NCBI GenBank assembly: GCA_964610025.1
Contig: CAZSTX010000013.1
Coordinates: forward strand, 1 to 43,394
Length of the DNA: 43,394 bases
Direction of reading: 5' to 3'
Source of the DNA: UBA5266 sp964610025
GTDB taxonomy: Bacteria; Bacteroidota; Bacteroidia; Bacteroidales; WCHB1-69
Numbering within the stretch: the first letter of the stretch is position 1; each line of letters opens with the position of its first letter. Positions 1-8,707 of the stretch are shown here, piece after piece. The position numbers and the translations under genes are program-made. The notes under the pieces are model-generated. The model did not search any database. It was not told the DNA's origin and saw only the letters and a list, made by a program, of their open reading frames with translations.

Positions 1-2
1 AT

Positions 3-278
3 ATTATTATAGAAATGATAAATGGAAATGTTTTAACAAATAATAAAAATTTTACATTTAATTATTTGACAAATCAAAAACAAGTACTTATTAAATTAAT
101 CCCTAAAAGTACTAAAATTAAAATGGGATTTTCTTCTATTTATATCTATGTAGATGCTAAAACATATTTAGCTCAAAAAATTATAATGAATGAATCAGAA
201 GGAGATATTACAACTATATTATTTTCAAATATAAAAAGAAATATTTTTATTAATGATGATAAATTTGACCTTAATTAA
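3..278 (+). CDS. LolA-like outer-membrane lipoprotein carrier protein, 3' part only
   Basis: The reading frame is open to the left edge, so the 5' part of the gene lies outside the window; the first in-frame ATG at 15 is probably internal. The visible residues have the alternating beta-strand pattern of the LolA/LolB fold. The C-terminal segment (ESEGDITTILFSNIKRN) matches the 'GD.T.I.F.NI..N' pattern common in LolA-like proteins of Bacteroidota. LolA carries lipoproteins through the periplasm. LolA-like copies are regular members of aryl-polyene and flexirubin gene clusters, where they probably help move the lipid-linked pigment. The stop codon directly abuts the ATG of the dehydratase at 279, so the genes are co-transcribed. 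The family call rests on a fragment and on context. Confidence 0.6.
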   Translation: MIIEMINGNVLTNNKNFTFNYLTNQKQVLIKLIPKSTKIKMGFSSIYIYVDAKTYLAQKIIMNESEGDITTILFSNIKRNIFINDDKFDLN

Positions 279-656
279 ATGATACTGCAAAATAATTTTT
301 ATACAATTTTAGAAAAAACAATAGAAGAAAATAACAAGGCTACTTTTAAAATACAATTAAACCCGCAACACGTAATTTATAAAGCACATTTTCAAGGGAA
401 TCCAATTACTCCTGGAGCATGTATAGTGCAGATAATTAAAGAATTAAATTCTATTATGCTTAATAAATCATTAAAGATTACAGAAATAAAAAATCTTAAA
501 TTTATTAATATCATTATTCCACAGAAGTATCCAGAAGTTACTGTTCAAATTTCGTTACTATTTCATGAAACAATTTTAGCATATCAACTTAAAGGAACAG
601 TTTATGCAAAAGAAAAAATTTTTGCAAAATTTAGTTTTATAATGAACCACTATTGA
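279..656 (+). CDS. FabZ/ApeI-like 3-hydroxyacyl-ACP dehydratase (hotdog fold)
   Basis: A 125-residue single-hotdog protein. The central helix motif HFQGNPITPGACIVQII (about residues 37-53) aligns with the FabZ active-site signature HFPGxPxMPGVLxxEA, so the catalytic His is present. The acidic partner that FabZ has in this helix appears to be Gln here. Such dehydratases act on the beta-hydroxyacyl-ACP intermediate during polyene chain extension in aryl-polyene and flexirubin clusters. The gene starts with no gap after the LolA-like gene and lies 21 bases before the glycosyltransferase. Pigment polyketide dehydration is more likely than housekeeping fatty-acid synthesis because of the neighbours. 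The missing acid could mean altered chemistry or thioesterase-like use. Confidence 0.75.
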   Translation: MILQNNFYTILEKTIEENNKATFKIQLNPQHVIYKAHFQGNPITPGACIVQIIKELNSIMLNKSLKITEIKNLKFINIIIPQKYPEVTVQISLLFHETILAYQLKGTVYAKEKIFAKFSFIMNHY

Positions 657-677
657 TATAGTATTAAAAGAAAAAAA

Positions 678-1436
678 ATGAGCAGTAAAGAGCCTATCCA
701 ATCGCTACAATTATGCGTTCTAATCCCTACTTATAATAATGATAAAACATTAGAAAAAGTTATTCGTTCTGCTCTTGCTTATTGTCAAACTGTTATTGTT
801 GTTAATGATGGTTCAACCGATAATACACTCACTATCTTAGATTCTTTAAAACAAAATATTATCTTTCTTTCTTATGATAAAAACAAAGGGAAAGGTTATG
901 CTTTGAAAAAAGGAATGGAAGAAGCTCGAAAAAGAAAATTTCATTATCTAATAACATTAGATGCAGATGGACAACATTTTGCTGAAGACATTCCGTTGTT
1001 TATTAATAAAATTTGTTCAACGCCAGATAGTTTAATAATAGGAAGTCGTAATTTTAATCAAGAAAATATTAATAGAAAAAGTTTATTTGCTAATAAATTT
1101 TCTAATTTTTGGGTGAAATTACAAACAACATATAATCTGCCCGATACACAGAGTGGCTATCGATTATACCCTATTAAACGAATGAAAAAAATGTCTCCTA
1201 TTTGCAGGCGATATGAAGCAGAAATTGAACTATTGGTACGATGTGCATGGAGAGGAATTCGAATCGAACCATTGCAAATACAAGTTTATTATCCGAAAAA
1301 AGAAGAAAGAGTTTCTCATTTTCGTCCCAATTACGATTTTATCCGTATTAGCTTATTAAATACGGTATTATGTATATTAACAGTTTTTTATGGCTATCCT
1401 TCGTTATTAATTCATCGCTTAATTAAACGTATATGA
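678..1436 (+). CDS. Family 2 glycosyltransferase (DPM1/ApeJ-like)
   Basis: A GT-A fold family 2 glycosyltransferase of 252 residues. The N-terminal strand and loop (LIPTYNNDKTLEKVI), the nucleotide-binding VVNDGSTDNT and the metal-binding DXD-type motif LDADGQH are all visible. KGKGYALKKGMEEA is typical of dolichol-phosphate-mannose-synthase-like members. A hydrophobic C-terminal segment (about residues 225-245) may contact the membrane. Glycosyltransferases of this type recur in aryl-polyene clusters, where they are thought to help attach the polyene to its lipid or sugar anchor; the substrate cannot be read from sequence. The stop overlaps the start of the exporter gene by four bases (ATGA), which indicates translational coupling. 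Confidence 0.85.
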   Translation: MSSKEPIQSLQLCVLIPTYNNDKTLEKVIRSALAYCQTVIVVNDGSTDNTLTILDSLKQNIIFLSYDKNKGKGYALKKGMEEARKRKFHYLITLDADGQHFAEDIPLFINKICSTPDSLIIGSRNFNQENINRKSLFANKFSNFWVKLQTTYNLPDTQSGYRLYPIKRMKKMSPICRRYEAEIELLVRCAWRGIRIEPLQIQVYYPKKEERVSHFRPNYDFIRISLLNTVLCILTVFYGYPSLLIHRLIKRI

Positions 1437-4400
1437 AAAAAATATTTTTATATCTATATTCTTTTTTTCAAAAACGTAAATTTTTATTATGGTTACTTTT
1501 AGTTGCTATCACTCTATTATTAATAGGGGGTGCTATTGGACTTAATTCTAAAGAAGACATTGCAAGTTTTCTCCCACAAAATAAAGAAAATGAACGAATA
1601 AATTATGCTTATCAACATATTGGAGCTGCAAACCAAATATTATTGAGTATCAAAATTAAAGACTCGACAGCAGAAGTTGATACAGATATATTGATAGAAG
1701 CAGTAGATGTATTAGTGGAAAATTTATATAAAATAGATTCTCAACATATTAAGTCAATAAAGTATATTATCGACCAAGAACAAATCCTATCAATAACTAA
1801 TTTTATCACTTCTAATTTACCTTATTTTTTAACAGAGTCAGATTATAAACGTATAGACACACTATTATCAAAAGAAAAAATACGTCAAAAATTAGAAAAT
1901 AATAAATACTTACTTTCTTCGCTGGCAGGAGGCATGTTAAAGCAAACGATTATTAACGACCCTTTAGGGTTATCGTTGCCAATATTAAATGGACTAAAAT
2001 CGTTTCAGTTAAGCGATACTTATCAATTAAACGATGGTTATATTTTCAGTAAAGATGGAAATAATGCCATTGTGATTTTAACATCAAATTATCCTATTAG
2101 CGAAACGGCAAATAATGCTATCTTAATTAAAAATATTGATACAGCTATTGCTCAAACTTATCAAATAGTTGGAGAAAAAATAGAAATTGATAGTTTTGGA
2201 GCTGCCTATATCAGCCTCACAAATGCACGACAAATAAAACAAGATAGTTGGCTGTCGATATCAATTGCTATTGTTCTGATTTTTAGTCTTTTGATTTATT
2301 TTTTCCGTAATATACGTAGTATTATTTTAATTTTTGCATCTATAGCATTTGGAGCTATATTTTCTTTGGGCTTATTATCCGTTTTTAGTAATAATATATC
2401 TTTAATAGCTATTGGAATAGGATCCGTAATTATGGGAATAGCAGTGAATTATTCTCTTCATTTTTTAGCTCATTATCAACATGGATATACTATCGAAAGC
2501 AGCATTAAAGATATTACATCTCCGCTACTAATCGGAAATATAACAACAATAGGAGCATTTTTAAGTTTATTGTTCATAAGCTCCGAATCAATGCATGATT
2601 TTGGAATTTTTGCCTCACTTCTTTTGTTTGGAACTATTTTATTTGTATTAATTTTTCTCCCTCATTTTCTCCCAAAACGTACTTTTTCACAAATAGAAGA
2701 CAAAAAATTGGTATTTAAAAAATTAGCTTCTTTATCCCCAGAAAATAGTAAATGGATAGTGCTAATAGTTTTTTTGTTAACGATTATTTTCTTTTATTTT
2801 AGTCGATTTACTACTTTTGAAACTAATATGAATAAAATAAATTATATGACTAAAAAACAACAAATAGAAATGAATAAAATGAATGCTATGTTGAATCAAA
2901 ATAAACATACTATTTATTGTGTATCAGAAGGTAAAACAATACAAGAAGCTTTAGAAAATTATGAATATTCGTCCATGCTTATTGATTCTATTACTATTTT
3001 CGATACTATCATTTTCAGACATTCTGGAATTGGAGTTTATTTACCATCGAAAGAGATGCAAAAAAAACGATTGATACTGTGGAAACAATTTTGGGAAAAT
3101 AAAAAAGAAGACGTATTGAACAACATTGATTTGCTATCGGAAGAAATAGGATTTAAAAAGGGGTCATTTGCTGCTTTTGATACTTTATTAGAAAAAAAAT
3201 GGGAACCACAAAACACAACATACTTTCAATTATTAATTGATGTATTTGCTGAAAATTATATTATTGATGCTGAAAATAGAGCAATGATAATTGCAGTTTT
3301 ATTAACAAATCCCGAAAATCGCTTGCTATTAGAAGAAAAGTTAAATCACATCAATAAAAACACATTCACTTTTGATACTTTATCAATCACTTCTAAAATG
3401 ATAAAACTTCTCTCCGAAGATTTTGATTATATTCTTTATATTTGTGGGTTTTTAGTTTTTCTGTTTTTGACTTTATCTTTTGGTCGATTAGAAATTAGCA
3501 TGTTAGCTTTTATTCCTTTAACTATTGCATGGGTTTGGATATTAGGATTAATGCATGTTTTCGATATACGATTTAATATTGTTAATATTATATTAGCTAC
3601 TTTTATTTTTGGGATGGGCGATGATTATACCATTTTTGTTACCGAAGGATTGATATATGAATATACCTATAGAAAAAAAATGTTAATATCGTATAAAAAC
3701 ACTGTTTTACTTTCAGCTTTTATCATGTTTATAGGGATTGGTTCTTTGATTTTTGCAAAACATCCAGCAATGAAATCTTTAGCAGAAGTAACCATTGTTG
3801 GAATGATTTCGGTAATATTGATGGCATATATTTTCCCCTCACTAATATATAAATGGTTAACAACAAAAAAAGGTAAAAACAGACCAATGCCAATTACTTT
3901 TTGGAATTTTTTCAAAACAATTATTTCTTTCTTTGTGTTTTTAATCGGAAGTATTTTTTTAAGCCTGCTGGGAGGAGTTTTATTGATAATAAGTAAAAAT
4001 AACAAGAAAAATAAATACCGTTATCATCAACTTTTATATTATATAATGCGGTTTTTAGCACGTTTAATGATTCAAGTTCCGTATAAAATTATAAACAAAC
4101 ATAAAGAAACATTTGAAAAACCAAGTATTATAATTTGTAATCATCAATCGCACTTAGACCTTTTATATACTTTATTATTGTCGCCAAAAATAATTGTTTT
4201 AACTAATAAATGGGTGTGGGAATCACCTTTTTATGGATGGATAATTCGCTATGCAGATTTTCTTCCTATTATTGATAATATTGAAAATAATATCGATAAA
4301 TTAAAAGATTTGACCGATAGAGGTTATTCTATTCTTGTTTTTCCCGAAGGTACACGTTCTGCTGATTGCACTATTTTACGTTTTCATCAAGGAGCGTTTT

Positions 4401-4924
4401 ATTTAGCAAACAAGCTTCAACTTGATATTATTCCTATAGTAGCTCATGGTATAGGATATATGTTCCCGAAAAAAGAATTTTTATTACGAAAAGGAAGTGT
4501 AACAATTAATATAGGAGAGCGTATTTGTCTTGATAATAAATTATATAGATTAAATAAAACAACCTTAGAAACTGCTAAGGCAATAAGACAATGGTATGTA
4601 GAAAATTATGCTAAAATAGCAAAACAATATGAAACACCAACGTATTATAAAGAAATGGTTATTTATAATTATATTTATAAAGGAAGAGAAATAGAATGGA
4701 AAGTTCGAAAATCGTTAAGAAAAAATCGGAATTTTGAACAACAAATTGCACAACTTCCTGAAGAAGGGAGCTATCATATTACAAATTGTGGCTATGGCGA
4801 GTATGCTTTATTAGCAGCATTAGTAAAGAAAAATTTACAGATAACAGCTAGCGATTCTGACGCTGATAAATTAGAACTTGCTCGTAATTGCAGCACAATA
4901 CCTAAAAATTTAACATATATTTAA
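1433..4924 (+). CDS. MMPL/RND-type exporter fused to PlsC-like acyltransferase and a methyltransferase stub
   Basis: A 1163-residue fusion. Residues about 1-820 form an RND/MMPL lipid exporter: TM1 near residue 15, a periplasmic loop, a block of TM helices near 270-415, a second loop, and a second TM block near 655-800 with a short acidic stretch (GMGDDYTIF). Residues about 875-1090 are a 1-acylglycerol-3-phosphate acyltransferase domain with NHQSHLD (HX4D) and FPEGTRS. The last 60 or so residues (NCGYGEYALLAAL...) resemble only the first Rossmann unit of a class I SAM methyltransferase and then stop. Exporter plus acyltransferase fits transfer of the aryl polyene to a lipid and movement towards the outer membrane. 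It is coupled to the genes on both sides. Confidence 0.85.
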   Translation: MKKIFLYLYSFFQKRKFLLWLLLVAITLLLIGGAIGLNSKEDIASFLPQNKENERINYAYQHIGAANQILLSIKIKDSTAEVDTDILIEAVDVLVENLYKIDSQHIKSIKYIIDQEQILSITNFITSNLPYFLTESDYKRIDTLLSKEKIRQKLENNKYLLSSLAGGMLKQTIINDPLGLSLPILNGLKSFQLSDTYQLNDGYIFSKDGNNAIVILTSNYPISETANNAILIKNIDTAIAQTYQIVGEKIEIDSFGAAYISLTNARQIKQDSWLSISIAIVLIFSLLIYFFRNIRSIILIFASIAFGAIFSLGLLSVFSNNISLIAIGIGSVIMGIAVNYSLHFLAHYQHGYTIESSIKDITSPLLIGNITTIGAFLSLLFISSESMHDFGIFASLLLFGTILFVLIFLPHFLPKRTFSQIEDKKLVFKKLASLSPENSKWIVLIVFLLTIIFFYFSRFTTFETNMNKINYMTKKQQIEMNKMNAMLNQNKHTIYCVSEGKTIQEALENYEYSSMLIDSITIFDTIIFRHSGIGVYLPSKEMQKKRLILWKQFWENKKEDVLNNIDLLSEEIGFKKGSFAAFDTLLEKKWEPQNTTYFQLLIDVFAENYIIDAENRAMIIAVLLTNPENRLLLEEKLNHINKNTFTFDTLSITSKMIKLLSEDFDYILYICGFLVFLFLTLSFGRLEISMLAFIPLTIAWVWILGLMHVFDIRFNIVNIILATFIFGMGDDYTIFVTEGLIYEYTYRKKMLISYKNTVLLSAFIMFIGIGSLIFAKHPAMKSLAEVTIVGMISVILMAYIFPSLIYKWLTTKKGKNRPMPITFWNFFKTIISFFVFLIGSIFLSLLGGVLLIISKNNKKNKYRYHQLLYYIMRFLARLMIQVPYKIINKHKETFEKPSIIICNHQSHLDLLYTLLLSPKIIVLTNKWVWESPFYGWIIRYADFLPIIDNIENNIDKLKDLTDRGYSILVFPEGTRSADCTILRFHQGAFYLANKLQLDIIPIVAHGIGYMFPKKEFLLRKGSVTINIGERICLDNKLYRLNKTTLETAKAIRQWYVENYAKIAKQYETPTYYKEMVIYNYIYKGREIEWKVRKSLRKNRNFEQQIAQLPEEGSYHITNCGYGEYALLAALVKKNLQITASDSDADKLELARNCSTIPKNLTYI

Positions 4925-4927
4925 AAT

Positions 4928-6433
4928 ATGAAAGATCAACAAACATATGATATTCTTATTATTGGTAGTGGATTAGGAGGTTTAGTATGTGCTTATATTC
5001 TTTCGAAAAATGGGTATAAAGTGGCTGTTTTAGAAAAAAACAAACAAATTGGAGGCTGTTTGCAAACATTTAAACGCTTTGGAGTTAAATTTGATACAGG
5101 GATGCACTATATTGGAAGTGTAGATGAAGGGCAAGCTTTATACAAGTTTTTCAAATATTTAGGATTATTAAATATTCCTTTAGATAGATTAAACCCAAAT
5201 GCTTATGATATTATTTCTATTGCCGGAAAAGAATATCAATTTGCTTCAGGAAGCGACAATTTTATAGCAACATTAGCAAAAAAATTTCCTGAAAGAGAAA
5301 ACGATTTAAAACAGTATATTCAACGTATTTATGAAATAACAAATGCTTCTCCATTATATAATCTTCAAATAATTAAGGGTCATTCCATTATTGATCCTGA
5401 TTATATAAAGATAAGTATTAATGATTTTATTGCTTCTATTACTTCTGATAAAAAATTGCAAAATGTTTTAGTAGGAAATCTTCCTTTATATGCTGGAATA
5501 AAAGATAAAACACCTACTTATATCTATGCTTTAATTAGTGCGTTTTATATTCAAAGTGCTTTTCGAATTATTAATGGAAGCGATAAAATTGCTTATTCGC
5601 TTTCAGAATCGATACAAAATTTTGGCGGAGAGATTTATACTTCTACCGAAGTAAAAGAAATTCTTTTTGACGACAAAAAGGCGATAGGAGTAAAAACACA
5701 TAACAACGATATTATTAAAGCAAAAAATATTATTTCTAATATTCATCCTGAAGCAACGATTAATTTAACCAATACTCCGCTGATACGTACTATTTATAAA
5801 GAGCGTATTCGTAGTTTGGAAAATACTATTTCTAATTTTACAGTTTATATTAAATTCAAAAAAAACAAAATCCCATATCTTAATTCTAATTTTTATTATT
5901 ATGATAATGAAAACGTATGGGGAATAAATGATTATGCCCCGTCTAAGTATCCGCAAAATTATTTATTTATGCATCAATGTCATACTAATAATCCAGTTTA
6001 TGCCCAAAGTGCCGAACTAATTGGTTATATGAGATACAATGAAGTTGAAAAATGGAAAAATACAACTATCGGACGACGCGGAGAAGAATATAAAGCATTT
6101 AAAGAAGAAAAAGCTCAACAGTTATTACAAAAATTAGCGATGTCGTTTCCTAATATATTAGCAAATATAGAAGCTTATGAAACATCAACTCCATTAACTT
6201 ATCGCGATTATACTGCAACTAAAGATGGGTCTATGTATGGAATTGTAAGAGATAAAAATTTCCCCATTCAAACATTAATTTCGCAACGAACAAAGGTGTC
6301 TAATTTGCTTATGACAGGTCAAAATATTAATTCTCATGGAATATTAGGTGTTACTATTGGAGCAATTATCACATGTGCCAATTTTCTCGGTATTAATTTT
6401 ATTATAAAACAAATTCAAGAAGCAAATAAATAA
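4928..6433 (+). CDS. NAD(P)/FAD-dependent oxidoreductase, phytoene-desaturase/CrtISO-like
   Basis: A 501-residue flavoprotein. The N-terminal dinucleotide-binding motif is DILIIGSGLGGLVCAYIL (GxGxxG) followed by the acidic end of strand beta 2 (VLEKNKQIGG). The C-terminal FAD contact segment is MTGQNINSHGILGVTIGA. The family includes phytoene desaturases, carotenoid isomerases and retinol saturases. Members of this family occur in Bacteroidota flexirubin and aryl-polyene loci and probably act on the conjugated polyene (isomerisation or saturation); the exact reaction is unknown. It starts three bases after the exporter stop and is the last gene of the operon, with a convergent gene ending two bases further on. 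Confidence 0.8.
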   Translation: MKDQQTYDILIIGSGLGGLVCAYILSKNGYKVAVLEKNKQIGGCLQTFKRFGVKFDTGMHYIGSVDEGQALYKFFKYLGLLNIPLDRLNPNAYDIISIAGKEYQFASGSDNFIATLAKKFPERENDLKQYIQRIYEITNASPLYNLQIIKGHSIIDPDYIKISINDFIASITSDKKLQNVLVGNLPLYAGIKDKTPTYIYALISAFYIQSAFRIINGSDKIAYSLSESIQNFGGEIYTSTEVKEILFDDKKAIGVKTHNNDIIKAKNIISNIHPEATINLTNTPLIRTIYKERIRSLENTISNFTVYIKFKKNKIPYLNSNFYYYDNENVWGINDYAPSKYPQNYLFMHQCHTNNPVYAQSAELIGYMRYNEVEKWKNTTIGRRGEEYKAFKEEKAQQLLQKLAMSFPNILANIEAYETSTPLTYRDYTATKDGSMYGIVRDKNFPIQTLISQRTKVSNLLMTGQNINSHGILGVTIGAIITCANFLGINFIIKQIQEANK

Positions 6434-6434
6434 G

Positions 6435-7838
6435 CTATTTTTTTAAATCAACAGAAGTATTAGCATCAGAGCGAATAATAAAAGTTTTACTAATAGTCTT
6501 TATTGTTTGATAATCATATTTTTCTCTAAAAACTATTTTATATGTTCCCGGTTGTAACAAAATAGATTCTTGTGTGTCATCTTCGCGTAGATTATATATC
6601 CATTCCATGTTGTTATTTCTTAAAACATATAAACTTCCATAGCCTGGCTGATGTTTTTGTACAACTGCTATCCCAGGATTAGGAATTTTAATTTGTGTAG
6701 TATAACTTTGATTAATTTCAATATTTTTAATGGATAATCTTGGTAAACATAATATTTCTAAATCATATTTTCCTACTATATAAGTCTCTGGAATATCAAT
6801 ATATTGTACATTTAAAAACTCTTGTTCTCCCGATTTTTTAATAATAATTGGGGTTTTTTGATATTGATTGTTTTTACTCGAAGAAGTTTTAATCAATAAA
6901 GAGCCACGTGGAGCATCAATGGGAATAATAGTGTGTTTGCCAGGAATTAGTTTAATGTTTTTTACTTTAACAGAAGGAATTGTATGTACGACAATATCAT
7001 AAGATGGGCGCGGGTCAAGATAAAGTGTATCAGGAACTCCACGCGTATTCATTGTGTGAATATAATTATATAATTCTTTTTTAGTATAGCTATCATAAAA
7101 TGTCATATTAACATTGCTTTCTGTTGGTAAATTATGAATATCTAATAAATTTATTTGACAACTAGTCGAAAAGAAAATCTGATCAATAACAATTTTGAGT
7201 GCATTACTAAACTCTTCTTCTGTACTTGCATCAACATATGTCCCAACACAATCGAAAGCGTCTTTAAAATTTTGACCAATTCCAATAATAAATGGTTTTA
7301 ATATAATTCCTTTTTTCTGCAGTTCTTGCGAGATAAGGCAAGGGTCGCCATCGCATTCTTCTAATCCGTCAGTTATTAAAATAATAATATTTCTACAGTT
7401 TTGACAATGAGGAAAATCTTTTGCAGCAGCTTCTAACGAACGAGCTATTGGTGTAGTGCCTTTTGGATAAATGGATTTTAGTTTTTGTTTTATTTTTAAA
7501 TGATTGTTGGGAGCAAAAGGAACTTCTAATTTAGTATCCGAACAATCATAAAAACGAAATTCTTTTTGATGACCAAAAACACGTAAAGCTAATTCAGTAT
7601 TAGCATATTCAGAAAGACTATCAATCATGCGAGATAGTAAACGACTCGCAATAGTAACTTTTTTATCGCTTTGCCAATCCGCCCACATACTATTAGAGGC
7701 ATCATAAATAAAAAGGATACGAGTTAATTGTTGATTTTCTGAATTTTTATTAATTTTATTTTGTGCTTTTAGATTAAAATTAAAAAATAATAAAACAATC
7801 AATATTATAAAATAATATATGTTTTTTGATACTTTCAT
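6435..7838 (-). CDS. Exported von Willebrand factor A domain protein
   Basis: A 467-residue protein beginning with a hydrophobic signal peptide (about residues 7-25, ending LKAQ). A VWA domain follows directly: the metal-ion-dependent adhesion site DASNS is at residues 46-50, with the threonine loop KGTTPIARS and the distal acidic site ITDGLEECDGDPC further on. The C-terminal half is beta-rich with no recognised motif and may be one or more Ig-like or carboxypeptidase-regulatory-like repeats. The protein is probably periplasmic or surface-attached and binds a metal-dependent ligand. Its start is only 10 bases after the stop of the cinA-type gene, so the two are likely co-transcribed. No specific role can be given. 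Confidence 0.8.
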   Translation of the reverse strand: MKVSKNIYYFIILIVLLFFNFNLKAQNKINKNSENQQLTRILFIYDASNSMWADWQSDKKVTIASRLLSRMIDSLSEYANTELALRVFGHQKEFRFYDCSDTKLEVPFAPNNHLKIKQKLKSIYPKGTTPIARSLEAAAKDFPHCQNCRNIIILITDGLEECDGDPCLISQELQKKGIILKPFIIGIGQNFKDAFDCVGTYVDASTEEEFSNALKIVIDQIFFSTSCQINLLDIHNLPTESNVNMTFYDSYTKKELYNYIHTMNTRGVPDTLYLDPRPSYDIVVHTIPSVKVKNIKLIPGKHTIIPIDAPRGSLLIKTSSSKNNQYQKTPIIIKKSGEQEFLNVQYIDIPETYIVGKYDLEILCLPRLSIKNIEINQSYTTQIKIPNPGIAVVQKHQPGYGSLYVLRNNNMEWIYNLREDDTQESILLQPGTYKIVFREKYDYQTIKTISKTFIIRSDANTSVDLKK

Positions 7839-7848
7839 AAGCCTATTG

Positions 7849-8373
7849 TTAATTGTTTTTTATAATTTCTGTTAATAATTCAAGAGAATATAAAGCTGAT
7901 TGACAAATAATTAATTTTCTTTCAATATTTCCAAAATTAAAAAGTTGGGTATGTATTTTTTCATTAGAAGCAATGGCAACCCAAACTGTTCCGACAGGTT
8001 TTTCGATAGTTCCACCTTTAGGACCTGCTATTCCAGAGGTAGCAATCGCATAATCTGTTTGAAATATTTTTTTGCAATTTTTTGCCATAAAAATTACAGT
8101 ATTTTCGCTTACAGCTCCATCTGTTAATAATATTTTCTTTGGAACTAATAATATCTTTTTTTTAATTTCATTAGCATAAGCAATAATTCCTCCTTTAAAA
8201 TAAATGGAACTTCCAGAAAAAGATGTTAATAAATGCGATAAATAACCTCCTGTACAACTTTCTGCTGTAGAAAGTGTTGCTTTTTTTTGAACGAGGTAAT
8301 CTATTAATAATTTTAACGTTTTTTGTTCATTTTTTTTAAAAAGTTGGTTATCTGTATTTTCAATCTTTTCCAT
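7849..8373 (-). CDS. pncC: CinA C-terminal family nicotinamide-nucleotide amidohydrolase (PncC-like)
   Basis: A stand-alone CinA C-terminal domain of 174 residues. The family landmarks are present: the TAESCTGG loop, SSIYFKGGIIAYAN, GAVSENTV, the central TSGIAGPKGGT and the PVGTVWVAI strand. PncC deamidates nicotinamide mononucleotide to nicotinate mononucleotide in the pyridine nucleotide salvage cycle. The N-terminal MoCF-like domain of full-length CinA is absent, as is normal for stand-alone PncC. A Bacteroidota -7 box lies just upstream at 8396-8404. It heads a two-gene operon with the VWA gene. A nadA gene lies elsewhere in the window, but no direct link is seen. Confidence 0.92.
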   Translation of the reverse strand: MEKIENTDNQLFKKNEQKTLKLLIDYLVQKKATLSTAESCTGGYLSHLLTSFSGSSIYFKGGIIAYANEIKKKILLVPKKILLTDGAVSENTVIFMAKNCKKIFQTDYAIATSGIAGPKGGTIEKPVGTVWVAIASNEKIHTQLFNFGNIERKLIICQSALYSLELLTEIIKNN

Positions 8374-8395
8374 AATAAAAGAGCATATTATTTTT

Positions 8396-8404
8396 GCAAA
8401 AGTA
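8396..8404 (-). promoter_or_regulatory. Bacteroidota -7 box for the cinA/vWA operon
   Basis: Read on the minus strand the sequence is TACTTTTGC, a perfect match to TAnnTTTG followed by C, 23 bases before the start codon at 8373. No convincing TTTG -33 element was found at the usual spacing. Confidence 0.55.
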
Positions 8405-8496
8405 AAGAATAATTTCCAATAAATAATAGTTTATCATTTAATAAAGTTATTTTTATTAAAAAATAAAAAAAGAAGATTTTATAAATAAATTTTATA

Positions 8497-8505
8497 TACT
8501 TTTGC
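8497..8505 (+). promoter_or_regulatory. Bacteroidota -7 box for tRNA-Lys
   Basis: TACTTTTGC on the plus strand matches the TAnnTTTG consensus and lies 21 bases before the first base of the tRNA, the spacing expected for a short-leader tRNA transcript. Confidence 0.55.
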
Positions 8506-8526
8506 ATTTTTGAATCAGAATAATTA

Positions 8527-8599
8527 GTTTCAGTAGCTCAGCAGGTAGAGCACATCCCTTTTAAGGATGGGGTCCTGGGTTCGAATCCCAGCTGGAACA
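8527..8599 (+). tRNA. tRNA-Lys, anticodon TTT
   Basis: A full cloverleaf folds by hand. The acceptor stem GTTTCAG/CTGGAAC has one G-T pair. The D arm is GCTC-AGCAGGTA-GAGC. The anticodon stem CATCC/GGATG encloses loop CTTTTAA with anticodon TTT. The T arm is CTGGG-TTCGAAT-CCCAG and the discriminator base is A. The molecule is 73 nucleotides, and no CCA is encoded. Lysine is assigned from the anticodon. A promoter box lies upstream and an intrinsic terminator downstream, so it is a single-gene transcript. Confidence 0.97.
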
Positions 8600-8612
8600 C
8601 TAGGGTTAGTGG

Positions 8613-8647
8613 ACTCCCGATGACATTATGTCGCGGGAGTTTTTTTA
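8613..8647 (+). terminator. Rho-independent terminator of tRNA-Lys
   Basis: The stem ACTCCCG / CGGGAGT (8613-8619 with 8634-8640) is extended internally by GACA/TGTC and followed by seven T. It is strong and GC-rich against its surroundings and lies 13 bases after the tRNA. Confidence 0.9.
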
Positions 8648-8677
8648 TTTTTTTAAATAAGTTTAAATAAAAAAGTA

Positions 8678-8686
8678 TATTTTTGC
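8678..8686 (+). promoter_or_regulatory. Bacteroidota -7 box for rubrerythrin
   Basis: TATTTTTGC matches TAnnTTTG and lies 22 bases before the rubrerythrin ATG, immediately after the tRNA terminator. Confidence 0.5.
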
Positions 8687-8707
8687 AAAAAAAATAAAAT
8701 ATAAAAT

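Noticed and set aside
3667..4005. 112-residue frame on the minus strand inside the exporter gene
   Set aside because: It lies wholly within the well-supported exporter coding sequence and has no family resemblance; it is an antisense shadow of a membrane-protein gene.
8527..8599. tRNA-Lys as an integration site for a mobile element
   Set aside because: No integrase gene is present and no direct repeat of the tRNA 3' end was seen downstream in the window.
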